64,000 nt of DNA from Schistocephalus solidus (GCA_017591395.1 WEDG01004083.1:124001-188000); one strand, 5' to 3'; counted from the stretch's first letter, positions 35,683 through 46,181 are shown. Notes: generated by a model not told the origin, from the sequence alone. Numbers and translations are program-made.

Positions 35683-35940
35683 TCTCAATAAGTTGGATTC
35701 TATGTTATACTTTCTATTGGAAAACAATTAATTTCGTTTAAATTGAGGGTGGCAGTTTATCAAGCTTTCGAAACCAAATGGGAAGGATTGCTGGGACAAA
35801 ACCTTTTTTCACCTTCGGTTTCTGTATCATGCTCGAAACCATCCTCAAAGATATCATCAGTTACTGTCAGTAACCAACTGATATTTTACATGCGCCGTGG
35901 CACCTGAGAGTTTTCTCTAAAGGTTAAAAATATACTACAA
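35683..35940 (-). repeat. Direct-repeat copy 2 with decayed acidic coding segment
   Basis: Same orientation as copy 1 and about 100 bp shorter, lacking an internal block. The minus-strand peptide DDIFEDGFEHDTETEGEK keeps the EH.(E/D)(S/T)ETE.EK pattern, with preceding NISWLLTVT against NIEELLKILV in copy 1. Conservation in frame suggests both derive from one protein-coding element that duplicated before decay. Confidence 0.6.
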
Positions 35941-36185
35941 ATAAAGGAGCTGACCCTATAGTAACCAGAGTATTTGCGCCCCGAATCTAAGATCCGAATA
36001 CTCAGAGAGCAGTAGGCGCTAACTAGCACTTAAACAAATAGCCATAGAGAGCCACCAGTTCTCACGCAAAGCATTTATACAGACCTTTAAAGGCTCCCTG
36101 AATAAGGTGAACCCAGAATGTGCGTTTACGCCTTCCAAGTCACGTAGCAGTGACGAAGCTAATTGCGAAAAAGGAGACACGATTA

Positions 36186-36219
36186 GTGATGATTAAAAAT
36201 CGAAAGCATACGTTTGCTG
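36186..36219 (+). ncRNA. Hammerhead-ribozyme-like motif 3 (degenerate)
   Basis: GTGATGA (36,186-36,192; expected CTGATGA), TTAAAAATC, GAAA (36,202-36,205), GCATACGTTT, then GCTG. It aligns base for base with motif 2, including the following gaacttgacc/gaagttgact. The GCTG at 36,216-36,219 would pair with the CAGC upstream of motif 2, so each copy keeps one arm of helix I. It has no visible PLE ORF immediately upstream, so it may be a stray terminal repeat. Confidence 0.4.
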
Positions 36220-37135
36220 AACTTGACCTATTAAACGCTTAGATGGTTATTATAACTGAATGACCTCATTTAGTTTTACGAGCATACTTTAACTCAAAAC
36301 TGCACGTGTAATGTTAAAATAAATTTAAGGTGACACACATATACAATGAATTCTCTGACATTTTAATGTGAATGGTTTTCGAAAGACTATAGACATGAGC
36401 TAATGTATATTTTGCCTCCGCCATTTTGTAAACCGTAGCTGCCACCTGATCACGTTCGCAAGTTTTTCTTCCTAAAAGCGCAACGATAGCCTGGTGAGCT
36501 TTTGCAAAAAGTACCCATTCAGTCTAGTTCTTCCGGAAAGGATATAAGTAGTTCGAAGTACAACTGACCTGATAAACAGGTATTTTAGGAGTTCTGAGGA
36601 GCAAAGTTTTGCGATATTTTGACGAGAGTGCAATGCCTGTTCCGTTCACTTTGCAACCACATTTAAAGAATTCTCCAAATATTTCTAACTGACAGCCTAA
36701 ATAGAAAGATTGCTGAACTGGAAAAGCTCAGTCGTCACGCTCTAATGCTTGCTGACATTTTAGTGGCTCGCCTAGAAGGGAAAAGTACCACGGAAATTGG
36801 CGAGGATGCTTATGTGCTCAATGGTTTCCGCGTTACTCTGACATTTATGGGAGTGGAAAGGTGGAAATAAGCTGTTTTTACCGGAAGTTCAGGCGCATGG
36901 CGGAACGCGACTTAGTTGGGTGGATGACCTCCCACAAGACTAAATGAACGAGAGCCAAATTTCTTGAGGTTGGTGCGGATGCAATGCAGTGGAATTCTTG
37001 CTCATAATTTCTTCAAAAGGCAGGGGAAATTGGTTCTAGTGAAAAACTGTGCTCTAGAGTTTTATTAACTCTTCACGCACAGGTGCCCTATAAACCGAAT
37101 CACAACGATTGGTCCGAGTGTTGTGGATAGACATT
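36220..37135. other. Unassigned DNA
   Basis: No gene or repeat I can support. Frames are short and broken. Confidence 0.4.
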
Positions 37136-37139
37136 ACCG

Positions 37140-37330
37140 TCCGAATGGATTGTATGCCCACCCTCCCATCCACTAGCGGACACGGGCATAAAAACGCCTA
37201 CTTATAAACGACAAGTAGAATTGCGCCAGGGATAAATATTCTCAGGCCTTATGGGTAATAGTGATCTTAACCTTAACCCTACCCTTAACCCTAAATTAAC
37301 CCCCAGGGCTATCCGGCATATGGGGGTTTC
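37140..37330 (+). repeat. CCCTAA-type dispersed repeat, copy 2
   Basis: Contains ggacacggg...ata (as in the 55.8-kb copy) and then the cleanest telomere-like run of the window, ttaaccttaaccctaccctt and ttaaccctaaa (37,267-37,300), four to five degenerate hexamers. It is not a telomere; the run is short and internal. Confidence 0.5.
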
Positions 37331-37900
37331 CGGTTCCCAGGCCCTGTCAGGCTCTACTGAAATAGCGAAACAAGTAACGCAGGCTTGCAGGTAGATAGTG
37401 CCGTACAGCAGGTGGGGAAGCAGAGTCTGGCTGTATGTAGACGTTTTGAGGTAGACGTAGCGTGCTAACAAAAAGGAACTTTTTACGTATTCAAAGTATG
37501 ACCAGACGACTTACCGCCAAATTTACTACTGGCAGGTGGCGCATGTGCGATGGTAAGATTTTTGAGATAGGTCGATTGGTGGTGGTAAGGAGGGCTTTGA
37601 ATCCTCCATCTCCGAACGTTTCCCAGCCGATGTCTCGGCAGGCCTTCTCTGCCTGGGCCCAACCATGGAACTCTCCGGCTTGGACTTTGCGCGGGTATGG
37701 AGCAAGGAAGATCTGAACGAAATTGAAGGGGGTAAGGATAGGTTTTGTAATTCCCCCTGGGGTTAATATATATAGATAACTACTATATAGGTTTTAGAAG
37801 GCCTGATTTTGTTTATTATTTAATGGGTATGCGAATTAGTCCTATGTGGGTTAACAAATGCATTAACATAGAACATGCCCTAAATTGTTTTTTATAGGAT
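37331..37900. other. Unassigned DNA
   Basis: A plus frame of 84 codons at 37,462-37,716 has no recognisable domain. Nothing else seen. Confidence 0.4.
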
Positions 37901-37948
37901 TTTGACGGATTTGAATAATTCCTTTAACCAGCTTCTGAAAAACTCGGT

Positions 37949-38030
37949 GGCCTTGGTGGGATTTGAACCCACGCCAGCAAGGGGAAGGCTTTAGTACAGC
38001 CAATTTTCTAACCAACTGAGCTACGAGGCC
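37949..38030 (-). pseudogene. tRNA-like sequence 1
   Basis: 82 nt. Acceptor arms GGCCTCG and CAAGGCC pair with one mismatch; TAGCTCAGTTGG is a good box A; GGGTTCAAATCCC is a good box B and forms a perfect T-arm. The D-stem partner is mutated (GCTC against AAAA), and the anticodon loop GTACTAA would give an ACT anticodon that normal tRNA sets lack. The long variable region recalls class II tRNAs. I read it as a tRNA-derived repeat head, not a working tRNA. Confidence 0.6.
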
Positions 38031-38251
38031 CCAACGGGAGCCGTGGGTTTAATCACACTTGGGTCAAATTACCCACCCAGCCTACTGCAACGTAGGGAAT
38101 CCACCAATTCTGATACAGTAAGCTGCCGGCTTAAGCAGGTTTTCCTTACAATCAATCTAGAATAAACTAGATGACTACCAGGCACAATTAATTAGTAGAT
38201 AATTTTAGCAGATTTGAATAACTCCTTTGAACTTCTTGTGAAAAACTCGGC

Positions 38252-38300
38252 GGCCTTGATGGGACTCGAACCCACGCCAGCAAGAAGAATGCTGCCTGCC
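38252..38300 (-). pseudogene. tRNA-like sequence 2 (truncated by deletion)
   Basis: Only the 3' half is present: GGGTTCGAGTCCC box B with intact T-arm and the 3' acceptor strand CAAGGCCG. The sequence then jumps to the unit's flanking region (gctgcctgcctaagccgg), so the D-arm and anticodon arm are deleted. Its box B is the best match to a functional tRNA of the three. Confidence 0.55.
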
Positions 38301-38420
38301 TAAGCCGGATTTCCTAAGCAATCAATCTAGAATCCACCAGATGAATACCAGGCCCAATTAATTAGTAGATAATTTGGAAGATATGTAAAACTCCTTTGAC
38401 CAACTTGTGGAAAACTTGGC

Positions 38421-38500
38421 GGCCTCGGTGGGATTTGACCCATGCCAGCAAGGGTAAGGCTTTAGTTCAGCCAACGTTCTATCCAACTGAGCTACGAGGC
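38421..38500 (-). pseudogene. tRNA-like sequence 3
   Basis: 80 nt with GCCTCGT/CCGAGGC acceptor arms (six of seven pairs), TAGCTCAGTTGG box A, a D-stem with one mismatch (GCTC/GAAC), a GGCT/AGCC anticodon stem and an altered T-loop (GGGTCAAATCCC, one base short). The loop GAACTAA lacks the T33 expected before an anticodon. Same family as sequence 1 and as the plus-strand copy at 46,099-46,181. Confidence 0.6.
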
Positions 38501-38882
38501 TTTTAGTTATTCAATTAGCTTTGCTATATTTGAAGTTGCTATAGTTACACCTATGAAAATGAATGTAGGGGAAATTTGTTTATTTTTATTCATGCGTTCT
38601 TCCAAACATTTCACTGCTTATCCCCGATGAGGTCTCACCCGTAAAACTCCTTTTTTCACCCGTATTTCATTACGCTGGGGTAAGTAGTGGCCAAAAAGAA
38701 CTAGGTAGCAGAACTTGTCCTTTTATCCATTCATAGACACCAATTTGACTTGAATTTGGAGACACATGTGCAGAAACCGACTCTGCTCACGAAAGGCAAA
38801 TGCTTCCCACCGTCGAGCCGAGCAGAACGCGTTGTGGCTAAAAAGATTGTCAATTAAAGCGAACGAGCGAGTTTTAGGAAGC

Positions 38883-39071
38883 AGATTAGAAGAAAATGCG
38901 ATCGCTGAAATATGGCGTTTATTGATCTGACGTTTCAGCTTTTCACTTGAACCCGTCATCAGATAAGGGCCATATCTGTAACCGTCACTGATTATGGGTT
39001 GCAGTGGGAATCCGATACTTTATGCCAATAAACACTAAAGTCAGGCGATCGCATCATTTTCTTCTAGTTTG
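38883..39071 (-). mobile_element. Short inverted-repeat element (about 190 bp) with hammerhead-like core
   Basis: The ends are inverted copies of each other over about 42 bp: attagaagaaaatg, cgatcgc, tga and gtttattg at 38,886-38,924, repeated as its complement at 39,025-39,068 with a few differences and a 3-bp indel. No open frame lies between. A MITE-like non-autonomous element is one reading; the hammerhead core inside, close in sequence to the PLE 1/3 motif, suggests it derives from PLE terminal sequence instead. No clear target-site duplication seen. Confidence 0.6.
38922..38968 (-). ncRNA. Hammerhead-ribozyme-like motif 4 (inside inverted-repeat element)
   Basis: The minus strand reads CTGATGA (38,962-38,956), CGGGTTCAAGTG..., AAGCT, then GAAACGTC (38,936-38,929) and AGATCAATAAA. 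Core residues are all present, including a GTC cleavage triplet after GAAAC. It aligns with motifs 1 and 5 (GGGTTCgAGT...GAAAC.TCAG.c.AATAAA). Helix II is imperfect (G-T and G-G in the stem) and helix I near the core is weak, although ATATGGC and GCCATAT can pair 7 bp further out. Confidence 0.5.
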
Positions 39072-40186
39072 AAGTAAGTTAAATTTTCCTGTACCGAGTA
39101 TTTAGAAGAAGCCACGTGCAAATGCTAGGCATAATATTATGCTGACGAAGCATGTGTCCAGCATTTGGTTAAGAGAGAAGTTGGAACGAAAGGCATTTTC
39201 CAATTGGAAATATTGTATATTTCCAATCAGATTGTCTTACGCGTACACATTTGATTGTTATCAGAGTTTTCATTGGAGATTGGCGGCTTTTCCAGGGCCT
39301 TCTTACTTGTGAATATTTGCCCTGCCAGATAATTTTTGGCAGGGCAATTTGATCACTAAAGCTTGTGCCACGGTTTCTTGCTAATCCGCTTTTAATTGCG
39401 CTCCGCTTCCCACTTGTTTGTCACCACAGTTAGACTTTCGTTGGCAGGAAATTGTATTTAAGCACCTGAAAGAACACCCTGCACCCCAAAATTAATTAAA
39501 TACAAACATAGTTTTACAAAAGACCTGCGTAGGCAAATGTGAAGTTGCTGCAACAGACAGAACGGATCCTTGCCATTTCTGTTGAAGTAGCCTGTGATGT
39601 AGATTCAAGACTGTGGTATAATCCCACAGATACAAATTGGGGAGTCGTGTAGTTAATCATTTGCTAACTCTATGTGATGGAAGGATAGGTGGTACCATCC
39701 TTACATTTTTTTCTCCTTAAAACGGATTTTTAACATTATTCCGTTGTAATCTTCTTGATTGGTCTATGAACATATCCTTTACTTTTTTTCTGAAAAAATA
39801 GCATTCGATGCTTTTTAATTTACTCCAGACTGTAACGCATTTATGGTGAGATTGGATACATATTAGTTATTTCAGACAATAGCATGACCCTCTTGATGCA
39901 GGTTAGTAAACTTGACAAATATAAGCTCCACCGTTGCAAATATTATTGGTACAAACACCAAGTATTCTGGCGTTAGTTCAAGGAAGGAGCCTGCAACGTT
40001 ACATCGGAAACATATCTGGAACTCTTATCCTTATGACTCCTTTGATTTAAACTCCACAGTCATACAACATAGAAATTATCCATAACTACACTGAGTCATC
40101 TTAAACCCTGGTGAATGCCATTTTCAATCAACATGTTTCAGTTTTGCAGTTAATTTAGTGAGGCTAGCAGGTAAAAATTACTTAAA
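39072..40186. other. Unassigned AT-rich DNA
   Basis: Nothing recognised on either strand. Confidence 0.4.
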
Positions 40187-40217
40187 ACTTACTACTTACT
40201 TACTTACTTACTACTTA
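40187..40217. repeat. (ACTT)n microsatellite
   Basis: Seven or so tandem ACTT/ACT units (cttactacttacttacttac...). Confidence 0.85.
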
Positions 40218-41340
40218 CAACCAGTCACATCGTTTGGTGGTAGTTGCTCTACTAGTAGAAACCACGCTAGATGTAGTTTTTTGTCATAGAATGGGATTGC
40301 AAATTTACGTGCATATGGCTAAGCTCATTTGCTTTACTTATGCCTACCAACTCACACTGGACACTACCGTTCAAAGTGATCACGTCCTAATCTCCTACGG
40401 GAAGTCAAGTCTGTTTGTTATTTGATCTGTGGGTTTCCAGAAGCGTTCGCGGGAGGCGCACATTGGAGGGGCTGTGATCCATCCAGACTTCGGCATTACG
40501 GAAGAACAAGTGCGGGTGCGCATGCGGTATCTGATAATCTGCCTACCTTATGAACTGACACCGAGTCTGAAAACAGCAATGAAATAGGTTTAACCTGAAT
40601 TGTCATTTAAGAAGGTTTATCCTGCTGGGGGCAGCATGCATGAATGGACACTCATTCATTCACACATCGATTTCAGAACCAGGTTTCAGTGTCCTAGTGA
40701 ATCAGACCTCTGCAGCCTGGCCAGTGGGCCAAGCGGTAGACATTGAAGCTATTATTGTAGGGAGAGAAAACCATGAATTGCATTCTTGAATGTGATGACT
40801 CTCTTTGCCCTGGCAACATGGAACCTAAAGAGTAAAATCTGGGGCAGATTAAAAACTGACGGTTACGTTTCTCTCTGTAGTAGCTTATCAAATCTGGAAA
40901 TTCGCAGACTTACGGAGCTAGGCGCCGAGTAATGATTCTATAACTTGCCTGTCTGTGACAGTTATGCTCAACATGATTTTGAAATCACTTTCCGTTTGCA
41001 GGTGAAATTGTCGCCTATGCCGGGCATCGGCTTTTACATGCAGAAAACTGACTCGTGACGCATCCATGACGTATGACCATTACGCAGCTTGCTGTGTTGA
41101 ATTGTTTAGCCACTTGAAGTCGGGGTGACAGACCACAGTTGAAGGACCACTGTGGCAAAGACATTTCGGGAAATTTCACAAAAGGTTTTCACAGCTTTCC
41201 TCCTGATTGGTCTCCTTTTGAATTATAACGAGCTGGCAAATAAAAGCGATAGGAGTTTCATCAGAGGCCGCAATGTCTTGATCACCGTTTATTGCGTCAC
41301 CGAGCCCGATAAAGGTGCCAAGGAAACTGAGAGCTTTTGA
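40218..41340. other. Unassigned DNA
   Basis: Frames at 40,234-40,425 and 41,152-41,340 (plus) lack recognised domains. Confidence 0.4.
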
Positions 41341-41400
41341 GAAGAAGAAGACGAAGAAGGAGAAAAATAAGAAGAAGAAGAAGAAGAAGAAGCAGAAGAA
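41341..41400. repeat. (GAA)n microsatellite, imperfect
   Basis: About 18 GAA/AAG units with a few substitutions; read as poly-Glu on the plus strand and as poly-Phe or poly-Ser on the minus strand, which explains the low-complexity frames here. Confidence 0.95.
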
Positions 41401-42845
41401 ACGACTGACCAGTGTTTCGCAGTACATGATTGACCCTCCGTGGTCATTCTCTGTGCAACATTGTCGATTAAATTCCTCGTGATGACATGCCACCTAGAGA
41501 TCAGTAGGTTATTCAAACCTGCTACTACATAATAAAAACCGAGTTTCTTACACATGGTAAGAAGAGTGACTTGAATTTACTGGATCACTTTCTATTTCGA
41601 ATTGAACTCATAACATCCCCAATGCTTTTCACACAAAACACATTTTTGGAAACAAATAAAGAATTTTTCCTGATTGTATAACATCGGACTTTTGGCTGCT
41701 TAAATCAAACCCCTTCCATCCTGCTGTAGCCTGGCGTAGGAAAATGCGCGTTCAGTGGTTTAGCATGAGGGCCACCGAAGAGGGCATCTTTAATGTCGCC
41801 TTCCAGGTTTGTAGTCATCATAGGTCGACCTCAGGTCGAAAGGTTTGGACATGTTAGCCTGAGGTCAAATTTATACTGTGATTGTAAACGTAGGTCTGAA
41901 ATTATAGGACAGGGCATTGTTCGATGCGGTGGAGTTTATGGAAAGTCGCGCAAGTGTGTTCATCGTCCATTGTATGTGAACTGAAGTCGGGGTCTAGACG
42001 TCAGAGGGTACGAACCTTCTTAGTGATCGCACACGAGCAAGTACATCTTGCCACCAAGACCAGAGACATCGAATGCCTATTTCGGGGTTAGTTCATTTCC
42101 TCAGTCATTCTGTATTTCTTCCAAGGTATCAATGGAACGTGGACCTTAGAGTCATGCCTAGCAACGAGACAAAAAAAACTTAGCCCATTTAAGTTTAATT
42201 GAAGAGCTTATATGTTTACCTTTTTACCACTTGTGTTCGCTGATGACATCTTGTGCTCCTGCAGGTTAAAAAAAGAATAAGGTTTGATATCAACAAATGA
42301 AGGTAAAAGATGGTCCAAGGGTCTAATTACAGGTGGTAGAACGTACCTGCGGGATCGGAAATCGCACCAATCGACTGGAGGTCTACAATGGGTGGGAGGA
42401 CTTGTAATAACAAAGACTTACCAGTGGCAGGCGCAACCATAATCTGTCGTTATTGCCCAACTTTATGAAGACACTTTCCTCTTTAGCTGCTGCGTGTTGT
42501 GGCACCGTCTTAACTGCAATGCCTCGGCTATGGTAAATGGCTCGTTGGGGCTTGTAGACACTACGAGTGTAACTGGGGAAGGGCTCCTTCAATCTCATAA
42601 CCTGCGTAAAATAAGGTTGGGTGGTGTTGTTACTATCATCATAGTTGTGATAAAAAGTATGTCGGCAATATGAGGTGTCATTTTTGGGCCTGCGATATCA
42701 CCACGTGAGCAAACTTTAGAAAGAAACAATTGAAGAACATTAAAAGTCACTCTGTCACCCGCCATCTGTCACTGGCACTATTTCTGACTATCTGTGTAGT
42801 CTATGACCAAGTGGTGCATGATGGAGTGCATGGGGTGTGCAGACC
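41401..42845. other. Unassigned DNA
   Basis: No gene supported. A short complementary pair flanks 41,823-41,870 (tcgacctcaggtcg and cctgaggtca), too small to interpret. Confidence 0.4.
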
Positions 42846-42849
42846 CACG

Positions 42850-43165
42850 CCGTAACAGCTGGGATCCGTGCCACTGTCCCCAAGCTCTCGTTGCTCTGTT
42901 GAAATCCAGATGAGTGTATGTTCTGGACCCCGGAGCGTAGTGATGTGCTTAGGTGCGGATGTTCATCGTGTCAGCTACCTGGCGTCCTCTCACAATTCCG
43001 GTCTTCTTGACTCTTTCCTGCCATAGGACCAGGTGGAAGGACAAGAAGTGCGATAGACGCAGCGCAAGTCTATTATCATTCTTATGTAATTCACGCGCAA
43101 GTCGACGTGCTTGCCTCCAGCCTGCTGTGAAGCACGTGGTTGCCATCGTCGAAATTCCCTGAGCC
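42850..43165 (+). repeat. GC-richer dispersed repeat R, copy 1
   Basis: Aligns with 50,900-51,200: caYcRgccaaYtacMcctg / ttcttgactcttt / cataggaccaggtg...ga / gaaagtgcgRtaRacgcagcgcaagtc / cctgctgtggagcac. The near-identical run tagacgcagcgcaagtc / taaacgcagcgcaagtc is the best anchor. Open frames on both strands exist but are not conserved between copies, so I treat it as a non-coding repeat. Confidence 0.6.
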
Positions 43166-43667
43166 CCAATAAAGTTTCTTGATTGTCTGTAATTTTCCTT
43201 CGCTCCTCAAAGCTTCAGATCAAAAGCTCTTATTTGTCCACGTTGTACTATAAACAAACACTAATATAAACCGGAAACAGTTTAAATATACCCTTTCATA
43301 GAATGGAAAGTTTGGATGAATTCAGGTGAGAATAATCCCATTTTCCTGGAAACATAAGGGCATATTCAATTTAAGACATTCTGCTTGCAAATTTGTGACT
43401 TTTCTGCCATAAAATTTTGTTACTGTAGTTTGTTTTACCCCGCTGATATTTGCGACCATTAACCAATGTTCATTTTGGAAGCCACGTCATATAAAGTTTT
43501 CGGAATTTGCCACTGCGTGCCAAACTGACTTTCCTTTCAGCCCAGCACATTTACGCCCACTCCTGGTTTGAGGGTCACACTGTTTAACAAAGTCCCGTAA
43601 ATTACGGACCTAATAAACTCAATCGAGTAGCCGATTCTTTGAAAACTACTGCAGTGATGCACCATTT
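43166..43667. other. Unassigned DNA
   Basis: Nothing recognised. Confidence 0.4.
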
Positions 43668-43909
43668 CACCAAACATGGCAACTTTTCATTTCCAGCTTA
43701 TTAATTCCAGTGTATTTAAGAATCTCTAGCCTACTTATAGAATTGCACCACCACCACCAACACCACCACCACCACCAACACCACCAAAACACCACCAAAC
43801 ACCAAACACCACCATCACACCAAAACATTACACCAAACATGGCAACTTTTCATTTCCAGCTTATTAATTTCAGTGTATTTAAGAATCTCTAGCCTACTTA
43901 TAGAATTGC
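43668..43909. repeat. 79-bp direct repeats flanking a (CAC)n tract
   Basis: 43,668-43,746 and 43,831-43,909 are identical except for one base (ttaattccag against ttaatttcag). Between them lies an 84-bp CAC/CAA-rich minisatellite (43,747-43,830). Both 79-bp copies begin caccaaacatgg and end agaattgc, so the first few bases merge with the CAC pattern, as expected if slippage or unequal exchange duplicated the block. Confidence 0.95.
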
Positions 43910-45734
43910 CTTTGTACGAAAGGGACTGCCTTTACTAACCGGCATTTTGTAGAACGGCGCGGGATACATTGAAGATATGTTTGATGGGCTATAAAAGAGG
44001 GGCTTTTCAGCAGTTCTGAAGCCTATTCAAACTAGTGTTTCATCAAACGATAGGTCTTTAGGCAGCTAAAGAAGAAATAAAAGATGTTTACGTTGCTGTT
44101 GTTAATAATCAAATACTTGGCACCAGGAAACAATTCTTCGAAGAGGTTCAGCGTGTAATAGGACTATGACAAATGGAGTGCTAATCAGTGATCACTGGTG
44201 GAATTTTGATTGCAAAAGCGGCTTCTGCAATAAAGACTCGTGTGCAAAGGTCATGGACACTAAATCAAAGTACTACAGGGAAAAAAAGTGAGCGGGAAGA
44301 TTATAAAAGTACAACATGGACAAGGGTTGAATAGAATCCATGAAGGAAAGCCCAATCACTTTCTCAGTGATAGCTTGATCTTAAAAGCACGTTTATATGA
44401 TCTGCAAGACCGCCCTCCGCCTTCATGCATTATAGCAGATGAAGGGAAAATCTATCTATCCAAAGCAAACACAGTAAAGAAGGTGAAAGTTATTGCAACG
44501 AAGGCGAAAGCTACAACACGGCCAGCAGGGATTCGTCGAATAGTAGCCGTTAGAACACGAATACCAAACACGTAGGAGAACGTAGACTAAAAGTTTAAAA
44601 TGCAATGAATCCTGAATAAAGGTTTCTGATTCTGGCATGAACACGTGTCTCCTATGCACGTAAATAATAACAAAGTCATTTTTGGGTACCGGTGTGCTTG
44701 TAAATAAGCTATCACATGAAAGGGAACTTATAGTCTTCGCTGCTCCCAAAATGTGAACTTCATTTTCCGTTACTACGCAAACGATTGATACCATGAATTG
44801 TTTCTATTTATACTGCCAGTTTATGATGTTTCAAAATGCATCGTATACTCTTGACAGGGAACTAGTAATGTGGTAGTGTAGCCTCGGAGTAAGTAATAAC
44901 GCATGGCATATGGAACCTCCGTCTTATGTTAACTGGATACGTTAAATCTGTCATCATTAGCATAGCCTGATCAACCCAATCTGTATTAAGATGGTCAGTT
45001 TGAACAAAACCTATTCACTGTTCACTGCTAACCATTTTCCTGTGTCATAGAAATCGGGTTCAAAATTAACCTATATTTTTCACAACCATGATATCTACCA
45101 AAAAGACCTTTTGTCGACACGGATCTGTTGTCAATTAAAAACACGATTCCGTTAGATGAGCCTTACCTTGGCGGACCCGCTCAGGGCAAAGAATTGCTTC
45201 TTCTTCATTGTGCAAATAGGGGTAGGAGAATAAATTTTATAGCTGTTTTGCTTCAAAAACGTGTTCAAATGAAACAGCGCTTCATGGCTTTTAAAAATAT
45301 TGGAATTTTTCGCAGGGTAGTTTCTATTACTGTGTATTATGGGAGACTTGTGTCCTTGTCTCATGGTGGCCTAAGTAAATTCTGCTCGTGCGGTTATTTA
45401 TCAAGCAACCTTCGTGAAAAGTATTGCCTAATGAAATGGGATGAGCTCATTAAAAAACTCCATAAGTATGTACATGCACATGTACATTCTCCAACCTTTA
45501 ACGTCCTTTCTTATTTTTATTCTTGCAATCAAGATGGCCCACTGAACAGCGGAGTACAGATATGTGACTTCAAATAGTTCCGATGACTTTAGACATAACC
45601 TCTGCCTGTGACGCAGTGATGGAGCGTGTGATAGGATACCCAATGACGGGAGCGTTCTTTATCGAGTGTCCTGTTTTCGTCAGTGGTGAGATCGGTTTCA
45701 GCTGGCTAAGACCGGTAAATAAACCCGATATCCA
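43910..45734. other. Unassigned DNA with two moderate open frames
   Basis: 44,288-44,575 (plus, 95 codons; nominal GTG start) is basic and ends RRIVAVRTRIPNT; 45,128-45,577 (plus, 149 codons; nominal TTG start) is Lys/Leu/His-rich with SKFCSCGYLSSNLREKYC. Neither shows a family motif, a credible start or splice signals that I can support. They may be chance frames. Confidence 0.35.
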
Positions 45735-45945
45735 TTTGAAGCACTGACGGTGGTCGGATTCTAACCTACGACAACAGGTTGTGGTCAACACTCCACCAAC
45801 CTCAGCTATGATAGCCCATCAAGTTTGATCATGCTTGAATAAAGTTGCCTGCCTAGCCTACTGTACAGTAGGGAACCACAAATTCTCGTACATATAGCTG
45901 ACTGCCCAATCAGTGATGTCCTAAGCAAACACATAGTATGGGCGC
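45735..45945 (-). repeat. tRNA-containing repeat, diverged copy
   Basis: Minus strand: box A TAGCTGAGGTTGG (45,808-45,796) and box B GGTTAGAATCC (45,766-45,756), then, on the 5' side, a region (45,825-45,945) similar to that of the 38-kb tandem units: gtttgatcatgcttg, gcctactgtacagtaggg and accacaaattctcgtac. It includes a perfect 16-bp palindrome, CCTACTGTACAGTAGG (45,857-45,872). Confidence 0.55.
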
Positions 45946-46098
45946 ATAGTAGTTATTTGATGGATTCAAGAATGACTGATCAGGAAATCCTTCTCGTACA
46001 GTCAGCTTAATGTATCAGACTTGATTGATTTCATACTCTGCAGTAGACCTGGCGGGTAACTTGCTCAAAATTTCTTCAATATCACGATTTCTGGTGGG

Positions 46099-46181
46099 AC
46101 CTTGTACCTTAGGTGGTTAGAACCGTGGTTTTACTCAAACCATTTCTTTGCTGTCCTGAGTTCGAATTCCGTCGAGGTTGC
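46099..46181 (+). pseudogene. tRNA-like sequence 4
   Basis: Plus-strand relative of the 38-kb sequences: ACCTTGTACCTTAGGTGGTTAG (box A region diverged), TGGTTTTACTCAAACCA (anticodon stem-loop), TTGCTGTCC, then GAGTTCGAATTCC box B. The acceptor arms no longer pair well. A dispersed tRNA-derived repeat head rather than a gene. Confidence 0.5.

Larger units (their letters stand above)
37905..38510 (-). repeat. Tandem array of three tRNA-containing repeat units
   Basis: Units begin at about 37,905, 38,205 and 38,380 on the plus strand, each opening with tttgaatWaYtcctttgaMc...cttgtg.aaaactYgg, followed by a minus-strand tRNA-like sequence, then a conserved region ending agaatMcaccagatgamtaccaggcMcaattaattagtagataattt. 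The middle unit has an internal deletion that removes most of its tRNA-like part. The third stops after the tRNA-like sequence. The conserved region on the 5' side of the tRNA recurs at 45.8-45.9 kb. Confidence 0.7.

Noticed and set aside
37260..37305. True telomere or chromosome end
   Set aside because: Only a few degenerate hexamers, internal, and flanked by sequence shared with other copies of a dispersed repeat.
37949..38500. Functional tRNA genes
   Set aside because: Anticodon loops lack a usable anticodon context, one copy is missing half the molecule and D- or T-arms have defects.
41176..41555. Poly-Phe and poly-Ser frames (105 and 88 codons)
   Set aside because: Translation of the (GAA)n microsatellite; no supporting motif.
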